From Streptomyces sp. NRRL B-24484 (GTDB taxonomy: Bacteria; Actinomycetota; Actinomycetes; Streptomycetales; Streptomycetaceae), in NCBI RefSeq assembly GCF_000717715.1, contig NZ_JOAI01000030.1, positions 1 to 64,000 of the forward strand: a DNA stretch of 64,000 nucleotides. The letters are read 5' to 3'. Made by a program: the position numbers and the translations under genes. Every line of letters starts with the position of its first letter. The stretch's first letter is position 1. Positions 1 through 13,683 of the stretch are shown piece by piece. Under the pieces are notes generated by a model. It was not told where the DNA came from and did no database searches. It saw only the letters and a program-made list of their open reading frames with translations.

Positions 1-96
1 GAAACGCCCGGTTACATTCCGAACCCGGAAGCTAAGCCTCGTAGCGCCGATGGTACTGCAGGGGGGACCCTGTGGGAGAGTAGGACGCCGCCGAAC
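1..96 (+). rRNA. rrf: 5S ribosomal RNA, 3' part (5' end outside window)
   Basis: The first bases read as the middle and 3' end of an actinobacterial 5S rRNA: the conserved segment around CCGAACCCGGAAGCTAAGC at 21-39, then the loop and stem ending near GACGCCGCCGAAC. About 25 nt of the 5' end appear to lie before the window. A strong hairpin follows, so this closes an rRNA operon transcribed rightward. Confidence 0.93.
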
Positions 97-106
97 AATC
101 ATTGAA

Positions 107-142
107 AGAGAAGCCCCCTCCCCTTCGGGAGGGGGCTTCTCT
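107..142 (+). terminator. Intrinsic terminator of the rRNA operon
   Basis: A perfect 16-bp stem (AGAGAAGCCCCCTCCC at 107-122 paired with 127-142) closes on a CTTC loop about 10 nt after the 5S gene. No long T-run follows, as is usual in streptomycetes. Confidence 0.93.
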
Positions 143-146
143 GCGT

Positions 147-152
147 TAACCT
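147..152 (+). promoter_or_regulatory. -10 box for leaderless start of the PAP2 gene
   Basis: TAACCT sits 6 nt before the ATG at 159 and no ribosome binding site is present, which fits a leaderless transcript starting at the start codon. It lies just after the rRNA terminator. Confidence 0.45.
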
Positions 153-158
153 TCGCCA

Positions 159-1016
159 ATGCAGAACCTGACGCTCACCTGGCAGGCCTCGGCCGGCGCA
201 TCCGCGGCGCTGTACGCCTCGGCCTTCGCCGCCGGGCGGGCCCGTCGTGCGACGCCGGCCGCCCTGCTGAGAGAGGCCGGTACGCTCCTCGCGCTGTTCA
301 CGCTGTGGCAGGTGGTGGGTCATCTCTCGGTGATGAGCACGGACCACGCGCTGGACCGGGCGGAGTGGATCCACCGCACGGAGCTGGCCTTCGGCCTGCC
401 GGACGAGGTGGCCTGGCAGCGGGCGGTGATGCCGCACCCGTGGCTCGTCCAGGGGGCGAACTACTACTACGCCACCATGCACTTCGGGGTGATGCTCGTC
501 CTGCTGCTGTGGCTGTTCCTGAAGCACCGGGAGAACTACGCCTGGGTGCGGACGACGGTCGTGGCGACCACGGCCGCCTGCCTGCTGATCCAGTTCATTC
601 CGGTCGCGCCGCCGCGCATGCTGCCGGGCAACGGCTTCGTCGACCTGGCCGTGCAGTACGGGCAGTCGGTGTACGGCGGCGCGGTGGCCGGTGTGGTGCC
701 GGACCAGTTGTCCGCGATGCCCTCGGTGCACGTGGCCTGGTGCGTCATCGTCGCGGTGGCCGTGATCGTGGTCGGGCGGAGCCGCTGGCGCTGGCTGGTG
801 GTGGTGCACCCGGTCCTGACCGTGGTGGTGGTCGTGGTGACCGCGAACCACTTCTGGGCGGACGGGGCGGTGGCGGTGGCCCTGCTGCTGGTGGTCTACC
901 TGGTGCAGCACGCAACGGCGGGCTGGCGGGGCCAGACGGGCGTGCCGGGCGTGGTGCAGGTCCGGCCGGAGGACGGCCGCCGTGAGGCGAAGGAGCACAG
1001 CCCCGCCGTCCGCTGA
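159..1016 (+). CDS. PAP2-superfamily membrane phosphatase / inositol-phosphorylceramide synthase-like protein
   Basis: This 285-residue integral membrane protein has about six hydrophobic helices. The PAP2 active-site signature is visible in the second half: SAMPSVHVAW (the SxxSxH-type motif) and NHFWADG, which carries the second histidine and aspartate. The family removes or transfers phosphate groups on lipid head groups (phosphatidic acid, isoprenoid diphosphates, inositol phospholipids) at the outer membrane face. The NYYYATMHF segment before the core motif resembles actinobacterial inositol-phosphorylceramide-synthase-like members. The start is ATG 159: there is no Shine-Dalgarno sequence, but a -10 box lies 6 nt upstream. 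The tail after residue about 250 is charged and probably cytoplasmic. The substrate cannot be told from sequence. It stands alone between the rRNA operon and a convergent transporter gene. Confidence 0.88.
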   Translation: MQNLTLTWQASAGASAALYASAFAAGRARRATPAALLREAGTLLALFTLWQVVGHLSVMSTDHALDRAEWIHRTELAFGLPDEVAWQRAVMPHPWLVQGANYYYATMHFGVMLVLLLWLFLKHRENYAWVRTTVVATTAACLLIQFIPVAPPRMLPGNGFVDLAVQYGQSVYGGAVAGVVPDQLSAMPSVHVAWCVIVAVAVIVVGRSRWRWLVVVHPVLTVVVVVVTANHFWADGAVAVALLLVVYLVQHATAGWRGQTGVPGVVQVRPEDGRREAKEHSPAVR

Positions 1017-1127
1017 GACGCGGAACGGACGGGGCTGCGGGGACTGCGGTACTGCGGCGATGCGGGGGTCACGGCAATACCGGGATCGCGGTTCTGAAGT
1101 GACCGCGGGAACGGCGCCGGACGCGAC

Positions 1128-1165
1128 GGTGGGCCGGGCCCCGTGGGGGAGAGGTCCGGCCCACC
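1128..1165 (-). terminator. Hairpin downstream of the YaaH-family gene
   Basis: GGTGGGCCGG at 1128-1137 pairs with CCGGCCCACC at 1156-1165 around an 18-nt loop. It lies 15 nt past the stop of the minus-strand transporter gene and between convergent genes. A second imperfect inverted repeat at 999-1036 overlaps the end of the PAP2 gene and may serve that transcript. Confidence 0.55.
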
Positions 1166-1179
1166 CGTTCCGGGGGGGG

Positions 1180-1743
1180 TTACTTGAGCGGCAGTGCCGC
1201 TCGGCCCCAGCCGCTGTTGGTCAGCGACGCGGTCGCCCAGTACCAGGACGCGAGGCCGGAGACGGCGGCGACCCAGCCGGCGAGCTTGCCGAGGCCGGAG
1301 CTGTCGCCGAACGCGGCGACCGCGCCCAGCAGCAGGGAGACCGTGAGCAGGCCGTAGACGGCGCGTCCCAGCCAGCCGCCGCTGTTCCAGCCGGCGAGGG
1401 TGAGGGTGAGCGCCAGCAGCGCCCAGAGCAGCAGGAAGAGCCCCGCGGCGTTCTTGCCGGCGCCCTCCGCGGTCGACCAGGTCGCCCAGAAGGCGCCGAG
1501 GCCGGTGAACGCGGTGCCGGTGAAGCCCTCACCGACGTGCAGCTGCCACAGGCCCGCGACGAACAGCGCGATGCCGCCGACCAGGTGGGTGAGCGAGACG
1601 GCGTCCTTGACGCCGGCACCGCTGAGGGCGCCGGTGGAGAGCAGGCCGTATGCCAGAAGGGTCAGTCCGAGGGCCAGGTATCCGAGAGGACCCGCGTCGG
1701 CTCCTGCGGGTCGGGCGTCCGCCCCGGTAGCGACATTGCTCAC
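1180..1743 (-). CDS. GPR1/FUN34/YaaH (SatP-type) acetate/succinate transporter family protein
   Basis: This 187-residue protein has six hydrophobic helices. The N-terminal GPLGYLALGLTLLAYGL matches the family signature region (NPAPLGL-type) at the start of helix 1. Family members move acetate or succinate with protons across the cytoplasmic membrane. The length is typical of the bacterial clade. The start is GTG 1743, with AAAGGAG 6 nt upstream on the minus strand. The region upstream of this start holds a dyad-rich operator candidate at 2030-2050. The gene is single, transcribed toward the PAP2 gene. The substrate is inferred from family only. Confidence 0.88.
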   Translation of the reverse strand: MSNVATGADARPAGADAGPLGYLALGLTLLAYGLLSTGALSGAGVKDAVSLTHLVGGIALFVAGLWQLHVGEGFTGTAFTGLGAFWATWSTAEGAGKNAAGLFLLLWALLALTLTLAGWNSGGWLGRAVYGLLTVSLLLGAVAAFGDSSGLGKLAGWVAAVSGLASWYWATASLTNSGWGRAALPLK

Positions 1744-2137
1744 CGGAGGCTCCTTTCACTGCGTGCCGGGATGGCGGCGTGTTCTGTGGGGGCGCACCGC
1801 GGCATGGGGGAGCGCGGTGCGTGACGGTGCACGGAGGTGCACGAGGAGGTGCGGTGCGGTGCACGGAAGGTGCGTGAGGTGCTGCGCGATGCCGGGCCGC
1901 GGGCGCACGGACGTGGACGTGCGGGCGGTTCTCCGGCTGGTGAGGACCGGCGGCGCGGCCGTCGGTCGGTGCCCCTCCGGGGTGATCCCCCGGTGATGGA
2001 TGTGTACCCGGTCCTGGCGCCTTGTACCCTTGTGAATCACACAATTTGTGCAGTCGTCAGCTGTGTGGTGCCGCGGTCCGACCACCCGGTGAACGGGATT
2101 GAACGCGCCGGTGCTGCTGGGAGGTTGGCCGCGGCGG
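1744..2137. other. Intergenic region upstream of the YaaH-family gene
   Basis: This 394-bp gap lies between the start of the minus-strand transporter gene and the end of osaC. Positions 1818-1880 are rich in irregular direct copies of GGTGC/GTGCAC. Positions 2030-2050 hold alternating TTGTG and CACAA half-sites. Open frames here have no homologue I recognise and look like chance ORFs in GC-rich DNA. Confidence 0.7.
2030..2050. promoter_or_regulatory. Candidate operator: TTGTG-CACAA-TTGTG overlapping dyads
   Basis: TTGTG at 2030-2034, CACAA at 2040-2044 and TTGTG at 2046-2050 form two overlapping inverted repeats: TTGTG(N5)CACAA, and the 11-bp CACAATTTGTG. The stretch is AT-rich against a very GC-rich background. 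It is about 290 bp upstream of the YaaH-family start. The binding protein is unknown; neither the Crp nor the Rex spacing fits. Confidence 0.45.
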
Positions 2138-4699
2138 TCAGGCGTGCCGCTGCTCGGGCACCCGCAGGGTGAGGATCGCCATGTCGTCGGAGGGCGGCTC
2201 GGGGGCGAACCGTTCGACGGCGCGCTGGACCCGGGCGGCCACCGCGCCGGCGGTCAACCCTGTGCAGCCGGTGAGGACTTCGGCGAGACCGTCGTCGCCG
2301 AGCATCCGCCGGCCCTCGCGGCGTTCGGTGACGCCGTCCGTGACGCAGAGCAGCACCTCGCCCGGGGCGAGTACCAACTCCTCGGCGGTAAGGTCGAGTT
2401 CGTCCATGACACCGAGCAGCGGCTGCGGCGAGGCGGCCTGGTCGACCTGGCCGTCGGTGCGCAGCCGCAGCGGCAGCGGGTGGCCGGCGCACACCAGGGA
2501 GAGGGCGGTGGAACCGTCCGGCCGGGGCGTCAACTCCCCGTAGAGCAGGGTGAGGAAGCGGCTGCGGGTGCCCTCGTCGAGGATGGCGGAGTTGAGCCGG
2601 GCGAGGACCTGCGGCGCGTCCAGGCCCTCGCGGGCGAGCAGGCGCAGCGAGTTCCGGGCGAGGCCGGTGACGGAGGCGGCCTCCGGGCCGGTGCCGCAGA
2701 CGTCGCCGATGGCGAAGCCGTAGGTGCCCTCGCGGATCGGGAAGATGTCGTAGAAGTCGCCGCCGACCTCGTTGCCCTCGCCGGCGGCCTGGTAGAAGAC
2801 CTCGACCTCGACGCCGGGGATCTTCGGCAGCTCGGGCGGCAGCAGGGCGCGCTGGAAGGCCTGGCTGGTGGCGTTGCGCTCCGAGTACAGGCGGGAGTTG
2901 TCCAGGGCGAGCGCGGCGCGGCGGGAGAGGTCCTCGGCGAGTTCGAGGATCTCCTGGCGGAAGCGGACGCCGCTGCCGACGCCGAGGACGAGCAGGCCGA
3001 TGACCCGGTTGCGGGCGGCGAGCGGCAGGACGACGGTCTCGCCGAGCAGGCCGGCGAGGGCGGGGCTGTCGCTGAGGCCGAGGCTGCGGGCGGTCTCGGC
3101 CGGGGCCTTCCAGAAGCGGGCGCCGGCGGCGGGGACGGCCTCCGGGGAGGTGGTCTTGTCGAGGACGTCGCGCAGCGGGTCGATCCGGTCCTCGTCCTCG
3201 TGCAGCAGGAAGGCGAGGTCGGCGCCGCCGTTCTGCTCGCCGGTGGTGTAGACGGCGCACCAGGCGGCGAGCTTGGGGACGGCCATCTGTGCCATCAGGG
3301 CGAGGGTCTGCTCGTGTTCGAGGGTGCCGGCGAGCAGGTCGGAGGCCTCGACGAGGAAGGAGAGCGAGCCGCGGCGCAGCTGTTCGAGCTCGGTGAGGCG
3401 GGCGCTCTCCAGGGCGAGGGCGATCCGGTCGGCGGCGAACTGCAGGCGCAGCGCGTCCTCGTTGTCGTAGCGGGCGGGGGCGCCGGCGGCGACGCCGAGC
3501 GAGCCGGTGAGGCGGCCCTCGACCTTGAGCGGGACGGTGATGAGGGAGCGCAGGCCGCTGCCGTTGAGCAGGGGTGCGGCGGAGGGGCGGACGGAGAGGT
3601 CCTCGTGGACGGCGGGGAGCCGGGCTGAGTCGTAGCGGCCGGCGCCGCCGTCGATCGGCAGGCGGGCGTAGCGGCGGCCGGAGCCGGGCAGGCCGGTGGC
3701 GGCGCGGACCTCGAACTCGGTCTCGTCGTCGGTGGTGAGCAGCAGGTAGGCGGCGTCGGCGTCGAGCAGGTCGCGGGCGCGGTCGACGATCCGCTGGAGG
3801 AGTCCGTCGAGGTCGCCCAGGTCACCGGCGGAGAGGGGGCCGACGAGCAGGTCGAGGGGTTCGATCGCGGCGGGGACCTCGGCGGCGGTGCCGGGGCTGC
3901 GCAGCACGGCGCGGTCGCCGTCCCGGACGAGCAGGCAGAGCGTGGAGGGGACGCCCGCGGCGTCGCGGAGGCGGACCTGGACGCCGTAGACCTCGACGGT
4001 CCGGCCGTCGCCGGCGCGGACGCCGAAGCTGCCCTCCCAGCGGGCGAGCCGGAGGGTCTCGGCGAGGCCGAGTCCGAGGCCGGGGGACTGCGGCCAGGCG
4101 GCGAGGTCGGCCCAGGGGCGGCCGAGGGCCTGGTCGGCGCCCTGGCGGAAGAGCGCCTCGGCGTCCGGGTTCCAGCCGCGGACGACGCCCTCGTCGTCGA
4201 GCTGGACGACGGCGACGCGCACCGGCCCGTCGGTGTCGGGGAGTTCGCCGCCGGGCAGGCTCGGCACGGCGTAGCGGGTGCCGTGGACGTGCTCGGGCAG
4301 GGCGAGCCGGAACCAGACGGTCTTGCGTCCGGCGGCGTACTCGACGCCCCAGCAGGAGGAGAGGGCGGAGCACATGAGCAGGCCGCGGCCGCCCTCGCCG
4401 TCCGGGTCGGCGTAGCGGTCGGAGGCGGTGGGCACGTTGGCGAAGGCCGGCAGGCCGCGCTCGGGGTGGTGGTCGGTGACCTCGATGCGGACGGTGGCCT
4501 CTTCGCGGACGCAGCCGACCTCGGCGGCGGTGCCGGCGTGGACGACGGCGTTGGTGACGAGTTCGCTGACGAGGACGACGGCGTCGTCGACGACCTCGGG
4601 CAGGCCCCAGCCGAGCAGTGCGTCGCGGACGAAGCCGCGTGCGGCGGCGGCCGAGCGGCCGGCCGGTTCGAAGGTGGCGGCTGCGCGCGCGGTGACCAC
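2138..4699 (-). CDS. osaC: OsaC-like multidomain regulator: anti-sigma kinase (RsbW-type) - PAS - GAF - GAF - SpoIIE/PP2C phosphatase
   Basis: The protein is 853 residues from GTG 4699, chosen because GAGGAG lies 10 nt upstream. The longer frame to 4927 would add a tail translated from short GGTCCGGTCTG repeats. Order of domains: residues 1-140 HATPase of the RsbW class (N-box VSELVTNAVVHA, G-box EVTDHHP and GGRGLLM); about 150-260 PAS; about 285-435 GAF; about 440-620 second GAF-like region; about 640-853 SpoIIE-type PP2C phosphatase with metal-site motifs GGDFYD, GDVCGTG, TDGVTE and SDDMA. One protein could therefore both phosphorylate an anti-anti-sigma factor (and hold its sigma factor) and dephosphorylate it. 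In S. coelicolor OsaC governs the return of sigma-B-type activity after osmotic stress. It is divergent from the osaA-like gene, as in that species. All catalytic motifs look intact. Confidence 0.88.
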   Translation of the reverse strand: MVTARAAATFEPAGRSAAAARGFVRDALLGWGLPEVVDDAVVLVSELVTNAVVHAGTAAEVGCVREEATVRIEVTDHHPERGLPAFANVPTASDRYADPDGEGGRGLLMCSALSSCWGVEYAAGRKTVWFRLALPEHVHGTRYAVPSLPGGELPDTDGPVRVAVVQLDDEGVVRGWNPDAEALFRQGADQALGRPWADLAAWPQSPGLGLGLAETLRLARWEGSFGVRAGDGRTVEVYGVQVRLRDAAGVPSTLCLLVRDGDRAVLRSPGTAAEVPAAIEPLDLLVGPLSAGDLGDLDGLLQRIVDRARDLLDADAAYLLLTTDDETEFEVRAATGLPGSGRRYARLPIDGGAGRYDSARLPAVHEDLSVRPSAAPLLNGSGLRSLITVPLKVEGRLTGSLGVAAGAPARYDNEDALRLQFAADRIALALESARLTELEQLRRGSLSFLVEASDLLAGTLEHEQTLALMAQMAVPKLAAWCAVYTTGEQNGGADLAFLLHEDEDRIDPLRDVLDKTTSPEAVPAAGARFWKAPAETARSLGLSDSPALAGLLGETVVLPLAARNRVIGLLVLGVGSGVRFRQEILELAEDLSRRAALALDNSRLYSERNATSQAFQRALLPPELPKIPGVEVEVFYQAAGEGNEVGGDFYDIFPIREGTYGFAIGDVCGTGPEAASVTGLARNSLRLLAREGLDAPQVLARLNSAILDEGTRSRFLTLLYGELTPRPDGSTALSLVCAGHPLPLRLRTDGQVDQAASPQPLLGVMDELDLTAEELVLAPGEVLLCVTDGVTERREGRRMLGDDGLAEVLTGCTGLTAGAVAARVQRAVERFAPEPPSDDMAILTLRVPEQRHA

Positions 4700-5074
4700 G
4701 TGCCCACGGCTCCTCTGCTCTGGTCCGGTCTGCTCAGGTCCGGTCTGTTCCGGTCTGTTCCGGCTGTGCGGCCACCGGGAGGGTCCGCCACGGGGCCCGG
4801 TGCAGCGTTCCACCCTACTTTCCGCTTCGTTCCCCGCGTGGGCCGGGCGCCGAAACAGATCCCTGGGGGTGATTCTGCCCACGGATTCGGTGCGCGTGCG
4901 GTGAACCCTGTGCAAGCGGACGGACACCGGGCGCAGGTGCTGACAGACTGGGGGGTCCGCAGGACATGGACCGGCGACGTACGGTCGGGAGGGGTACCGG
5001 CGCTGCTGAGGGCTGCCGGGCCGCCCGAGCGGTACTGGAACGGTACCGGACAGTCACGATGTGGGAGGGTCCCG
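4700..5074. other. Divergent promoter region osaC / osaA with short direct repeats
   Basis: This 375-bp region separates the osaC and osaA starts. At 4716-4764 the sequence repeats GGTCCGGTCTG and TTCCGGTCTG several times. The rest has no RNA gene or clear sigma-factor box that I can name. GGGAGG at 5063-5068 is the ribosome binding site for osaA. Confidence 0.6.
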
Positions 5075-9787
<4,713 letters not shown>

Positions 9788-10026
9788 CCGCCAGGTCCAC
9801 CGGTCGGTCCGCACTGGCGGGTCCGACCGGGAACCGGGTAGTGTGCCGCAATCGTTGCGAACGGTGACCGAACCGTGACTGGGTGTCCCGGATCGGCAGT
9901 CCCGGCGGCCGGAGTTGCCGGGAGCGATGTGGTGGGCGAGGGGGTACGGCTAGCATGACCGGGTCAGTAGTGGGCGGCACGGGCGTGCCGACCCTGGGCA
10001 GGCAACCGGCAGGAGGGCGGGTCCTG

Positions 10027-10659
10027 GTGCAGAAGGCGAAGATCCTCCTGGTCGACGACCGGCCGGAGAACCTGCTGGCGCTGGAGGCCATCCTCTCCGC
10101 GCTGGACCAGACCCTGGTCCGGGCCTCGTCCGGTGAGGAGGCGCTCAAGGCGCTGCTCACGGAAGACTTCGCCGTGATCCTGCTCGACGTCCAGATGCCC
10201 GGCATGGACGGCTTCGAGACGGCGGCCCACATCAAGCGCCGCGAGCGCACCCGTGACATCCCGATCATCTTCCTGACCGCGATCAACCACGGGCCGCACC
10301 ACACCTTCCGCGGCTACGCCGCCGGTGCGGTGGACTACATCTCCAAGCCCTTCGACCCGTGGGTGCTGCGCGCGAAGGTCTCCGTCTTCGTCGACCTCTA
10401 CATGAAGAACTGCCAGCTCAAGGAGCAGGCCGCCCTGCTGCGCCTGCAGCTGGAGGCGGGCGAGGCCCCGGCCATCGGCGGTGCCCTGCTCGGCGAGCTC
10501 TCCGCCCGGCTGGCGACGGTCGAGGAGCAGGCGGAGGCCCTCACCAAGCAGCTGGACGGCTCCTCGGAGACGGCCGCGGCCGCGGGCGCCGCCCACCTGG
10601 AGCGCAAACTCGCCGGCCTGCGCCGCGCCCTCGACGCCCTCCGCCCCGGCTCGTCCTGA
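10027..10659 (+). CDS. osaB: OsaB-like response regulator without DNA-binding domain
   Basis: This 210-residue protein has an N-terminal receiver domain: the acidic pair is Asp10/Asp11, the phospho-acceptor Asp54 is in ILLDVQMPGMDGF, the conserved Thr is in FLTAI and the Lys in ISKPFD. Residues about 130-210 form an Ala/Leu/Glu-rich helical region with heptad character and no helix-turn-helix, so the output is probably a protein contact. The start is GTG 10027 with AGGAGG 10 nt upstream; an in-frame ATG at 9955 lacks this support. The gene follows osaA by 239 bp. In S. coelicolor OsaB is the partner of OsaA and its loss blocks growth recovery and aerial development in high osmolarity. The partner protein is unknown. 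Confidence 0.85.
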   Translation: MQKAKILLVDDRPENLLALEAILSALDQTLVRASSGEEALKALLTEDFAVILLDVQMPGMDGFETAAHIKRRERTRDIPIIFLTAINHGPHHTFRGYAAGAVDYISKPFDPWVLRAKVSVFVDLYMKNCQLKEQAALLRLQLEAGEAPAIGGALLGELSARLATVEEQAEALTKQLDGSSETAAAAGAAHLERKLAGLRRALDALRPGSS

Positions 10660-10779
10660 CGGCCCGCCGGGCGCCTTCCCGCGTCCACCCGGTCGGGTGA
10701 GGCCGGGGCCCCGACCGGACGTCCGCGACACGCCGCCCTGCTCGCGCTCGGTCACATGTGCAGGCGTGCCGGCCGCCGG

Positions 10780-10785
10780 TAGGCT
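10780..10785 (+). promoter_or_regulatory. -10 box for leaderless start of ftsK
   Basis: TAGGCT lies 8 nt before the ATG at 10794, with no Shine-Dalgarno sequence in between. Confidence 0.45.
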
Positions 10786-10793
10786 GCTGTGCC

Positions 10794-13454
10794 ATGGCCA
10801 CACGTACGCCCGGAAGCCAGGCACGCAACCCGAAGCCCGGGCCGGCCAAGAAGGCGCCGGCCAAGAAGGCCGCCGCCACGCCCGCAACACCGCGCAAGGC
10901 CGCCGCGAAGAAGGCGCCCGCCAAGAAGGCCGCGGTGCCCGCCCCGCCGCCGCCCCGCCCGATACTCTTCCGTGCCGTCCGGGCCGTCTGGCTCGGCCTC
11001 GCGCACTCCGTCGGCGCGCTCTTCCGCGGCTTCGGCCACGGCGCCCGCAACCTCGACCCGGCGCACCGCAAGGACGGCGTGGCCCTGCTGCTGCTCGCCC
11101 TGGCCCTGGTCACCGCCGCCGGCACCTGGTTCAGCCCGCAGGGCTGGCTCGGTGAGGCCGCCACCAACGTCGTCTCCGGCCTGTTCGGCCGGCTCGACGT
11201 GCTGGTGCCCTTCCTGCTCGGCGGCGTCTCGGTGCGGCTGATGCGGCACCCGGAGGTGCCGGAGGCCAACGGCCGGATCGTGATCGGCCTGACCGCACTG
11301 GTCGTCGGCATCCTCGGCCTGGTCCACATCGGCTGCGGAGCGCCCGTCATGTCCAGCGGGGCGTCCCGGATACGGGCGGCCGGCGGCATCGTCGGCTGGG
11401 CCGCCTCCACCCCGATGATGGCCGCCGCCGGACCGCCGCTCGCCGTGCCGCTGCTGATCCTGCTCGCCTTCTTCGGCCTGCTCGTGGTCACCGCCACCCC
11501 GGTCAACAAGATCCCCGAGCGGCTGCGCGGCCTCGGTGAACGGCTCGGCGTGGTCGAGCCGGCCCTCGCCGGTGCCCCCGCCGGCGACGGCTCCGCGGTC
11601 ACCGGCGCCTCCCGCGGGCACTCCACCGAGCCGCCCGAGGACGCCGACCCCGACGCGCTGCCGTTCACCATCGACGACGAGGGCGCCGCCCCGCGCAGGC
11701 GCCGCCGCCGCAAGCAGGTCGACGACCCGGAACTCGCCTCGGCCGTCCCCGACATGTTCGTCAAGGACCCGTACGAGACCCGCGACCTCGCGGCCGGCGT
11801 CGCCGCGGACCTGGACGGCGCCCTGCTGTACGGCGTCCCGGGTTCGCCCGCCGTCGCCAGCATGATCCACCAGGTCAAGGACAACACCGCCCCGCCGGAG
11901 GAGCCCGCGGTGCCCGCCGCCCGCTCCGAGGGCGCGCCCGAGGGCCACGGCCCGGCGCCGGTGCGGATGGAGCAGCTCACCCTCGCCGGGGACATCGCCT
12001 ACTCCCTGCCGCCGCTGGACCTGCTGGAGCAGGGCGCCCCGGCGAAGGCCCGCTCCCGGCTCAACGACGAGGTCGTCGCCCAGCTCACCGGCGTCTTCGC
12101 GGAGTTCAAGGTGGACGCCCGGGTCACCGGCTTCACCCGCGGCCCGACGGTCACCCGCTACGAGGTCGAGCTCGGCCCCGCCGTGAAGGTCGAGCGGATC
12201 ACCGCACTGGCCAAGAACATCGCCTACGCCGTCGCCAGCCCGGACGTGCGGATCATCTCGCCGATCCCCGGCAAGTCCGCGGTCGGCGTGGAGATCCCGA
12301 ACCGGGACCGCGAGATGGTCAACCTCGGCGACCTGCTGCGCTCGCGCGCCGCCGCCGAGGACGACCACCCGATGGTCGTCGGCATGGGCAAGGACGTCGA
12401 GGGCCACACCGTCATGGCCAACCTCGCCAAGATGCCGCACGTCCTGGTCGCCGGTGCCACCGGTGCGGGCAAGTCCTCGTGCATCAACTGCCTGATCACC
12501 TCCGTCCTCGTCCGCTCCACCCCGGACGAGGTGCGGATGGTGCTGGTCGACCCCAAGCGCGTCGAACTGACCGCGTACGAGGGGATCCCGCACCTGATCA
12601 CGCCGATCATCACCAACCCGAAGAAGGCCGCCGAGGCCCTCCAGTGGGTGGTGCGCGAGATGGACATGCGCTACGACGACCTGGCGGCCTTCGGCTTCCG
12701 GCACGTCGACGACTTCAACGCCGCGGTGCGCGCCGGCAGCGTCAAGCCGCCGCTCGGCAGCGAGCGCGAGCTGACGCCCTATCCGTACCTGCTGGTCATC
12801 GTCGACGAGCTGGCGGACCTCATGATGGTCGCGCCGCGGGACGTCGAGGACTCGGTCGTGCGCATCACCCAGCTGGCCCGCGCGGCCGGCATCCACCTGG
12901 TGCTCGCCACCCAGCGGCCCTCGGTGGACGTGGTGACCGGCCTGATCAAGGCCAACGTGCCGTCCCGGCTCGCCTTCGCCACCTCGGCGATGGCCGACTC
13001 CCGGGTCATCCTCGACCAGCCCGGTGCGGAGAAGCTGATCGGCAAGGGCGACGCGCTCTTCCTGCCGATGGGCGCCTCCAAGCCCGTCCGCATGCAGGGC
13101 GCCTTCGTCACCGAGGCGGAGATCGCCAAGATCGTCCAGCACTGCAAGGACCAGCTGGGCGCCGTCTACCGGGACGACGTCACGGTCGGCGGCGGCCCCA
13201 AGAAGGAGATCGACGAGGAGATCGGCGACGACCTCGACCTGCTGATCCAGGCCGCGGAGCTCGTCGTCTCCACCCAGTTCGGCTCGACCTCGATGCTCCA
13301 GCGCAAGCTGCGGGTCGGCTTCGCCAAGGCCGGCCGACTGATGGACCTGATGGAGTCCCGGGGCATCGTCGGCCCCAGCGAGGGCTCCAAGGCCCGCGAC
13401 GTCCTGGTGAAGCCGGACGAACTGGACGGTGTCCTGCTGACACTCCGTGGATGA
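10794..13454 (+). CDS. ftsK: DNA translocase FtsK/SpoIIIE family
   Basis: This 886-residue septal DNA pump clears chromosomes from closing septa, which in streptomycetes means sporulation septa. Residues 1-60 are Lys/Ala-rich (AKKAPAKKAA-type repeats) and basic. About four transmembrane helices follow up to residue 245, then a variable acidic linker. The motor has the FtsK alpha/beta region, Walker A GATGAGKSS at residues 554-562 and Walker B LLVIVDELADLM. The C-terminal gamma winged-helix domain (AAELVVSTQFGSTSMLQRKLRVGF) reads FtsK-orienting polar sequences. The start ATG 10794 has a -10 box 8 nt upstream and looks leaderless. The next gene encodes a RodZ-like protein, placing two cell-division-linked membrane proteins together. 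Confidence 0.95.
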   Translation: MATRTPGSQARNPKPGPAKKAPAKKAAATPATPRKAAAKKAPAKKAAVPAPPPPRPILFRAVRAVWLGLAHSVGALFRGFGHGARNLDPAHRKDGVALLLLALALVTAAGTWFSPQGWLGEAATNVVSGLFGRLDVLVPFLLGGVSVRLMRHPEVPEANGRIVIGLTALVVGILGLVHIGCGAPVMSSGASRIRAAGGIVGWAASTPMMAAAGPPLAVPLLILLAFFGLLVVTATPVNKIPERLRGLGERLGVVEPALAGAPAGDGSAVTGASRGHSTEPPEDADPDALPFTIDDEGAAPRRRRRRKQVDDPELASAVPDMFVKDPYETRDLAAGVAADLDGALLYGVPGSPAVASMIHQVKDNTAPPEEPAVPAARSEGAPEGHGPAPVRMEQLTLAGDIAYSLPPLDLLEQGAPAKARSRLNDEVVAQLTGVFAEFKVDARVTGFTRGPTVTRYEVELGPAVKVERITALAKNIAYAVASPDVRIISPIPGKSAVGVEIPNRDREMVNLGDLLRSRAAAEDDHPMVVGMGKDVEGHTVMANLAKMPHVLVAGATGAGKSSCINCLITSVLVRSTPDEVRMVLVDPKRVELTAYEGIPHLITPIITNPKKAAEALQWVVREMDMRYDDLAAFGFRHVDDFNAAVRAGSVKPPLGSERELTPYPYLLVIVDELADLMMVAPRDVEDSVVRITQLARAAGIHLVLATQRPSVDVVTGLIKANVPSRLAFATSAMADSRVILDQPGAEKLIGKGDALFLPMGASKPVRMQGAFVTEAEIAKIVQHCKDQLGAVYRDDVTVGGGPKKEIDEEIGDDLDLLIQAAELVVSTQFGSTSMLQRKLRVGFAKAGRLMDLMESRGIVGPSEGSKARDVLVKPDELDGVLLTLRG

Positions 13455-13612
13455 GCCGCCTCTCACTCGTTCGGAGGAATGTGATAAGTAGGGGGAACCG
13501 CGCCGAGCAGTCGGCGCGTCCCTATCGGGGCGGGGACGAATTGTGCGTCCGGCCTGCGCTGACCTGCCGTCAGACGCGACCGGCAAGCCGCCCACGTTCG
13601 GGCCTATTCCGC

Positions 13613-13643
13613 TTGAGATTCGTTCCACCCCCGCCCCTAGACT
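13613..13643 (+). promoter_or_regulatory. Housekeeping-type promoter for the RodZ-like gene
   Basis: TTGAGA at 13613-13618 and TAGACT at 13638-13643 are separated by 19 bp. This lies about 40 bp upstream of the chosen GTG. The spacing is one base longer than usual. Confidence 0.5.
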
Positions 13644-13683
13644 GTTTTCTCAGCAGGTGGCCAACGCTCGAAAGGCGCGTCCA

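Noticed and set aside
4700..4927. Upstream extension of osaC to 4927
   Set aside because: The added residues derive from short GGTCCGGTCTG repeats; GAGGAG before GTG 4699 gives a better start.
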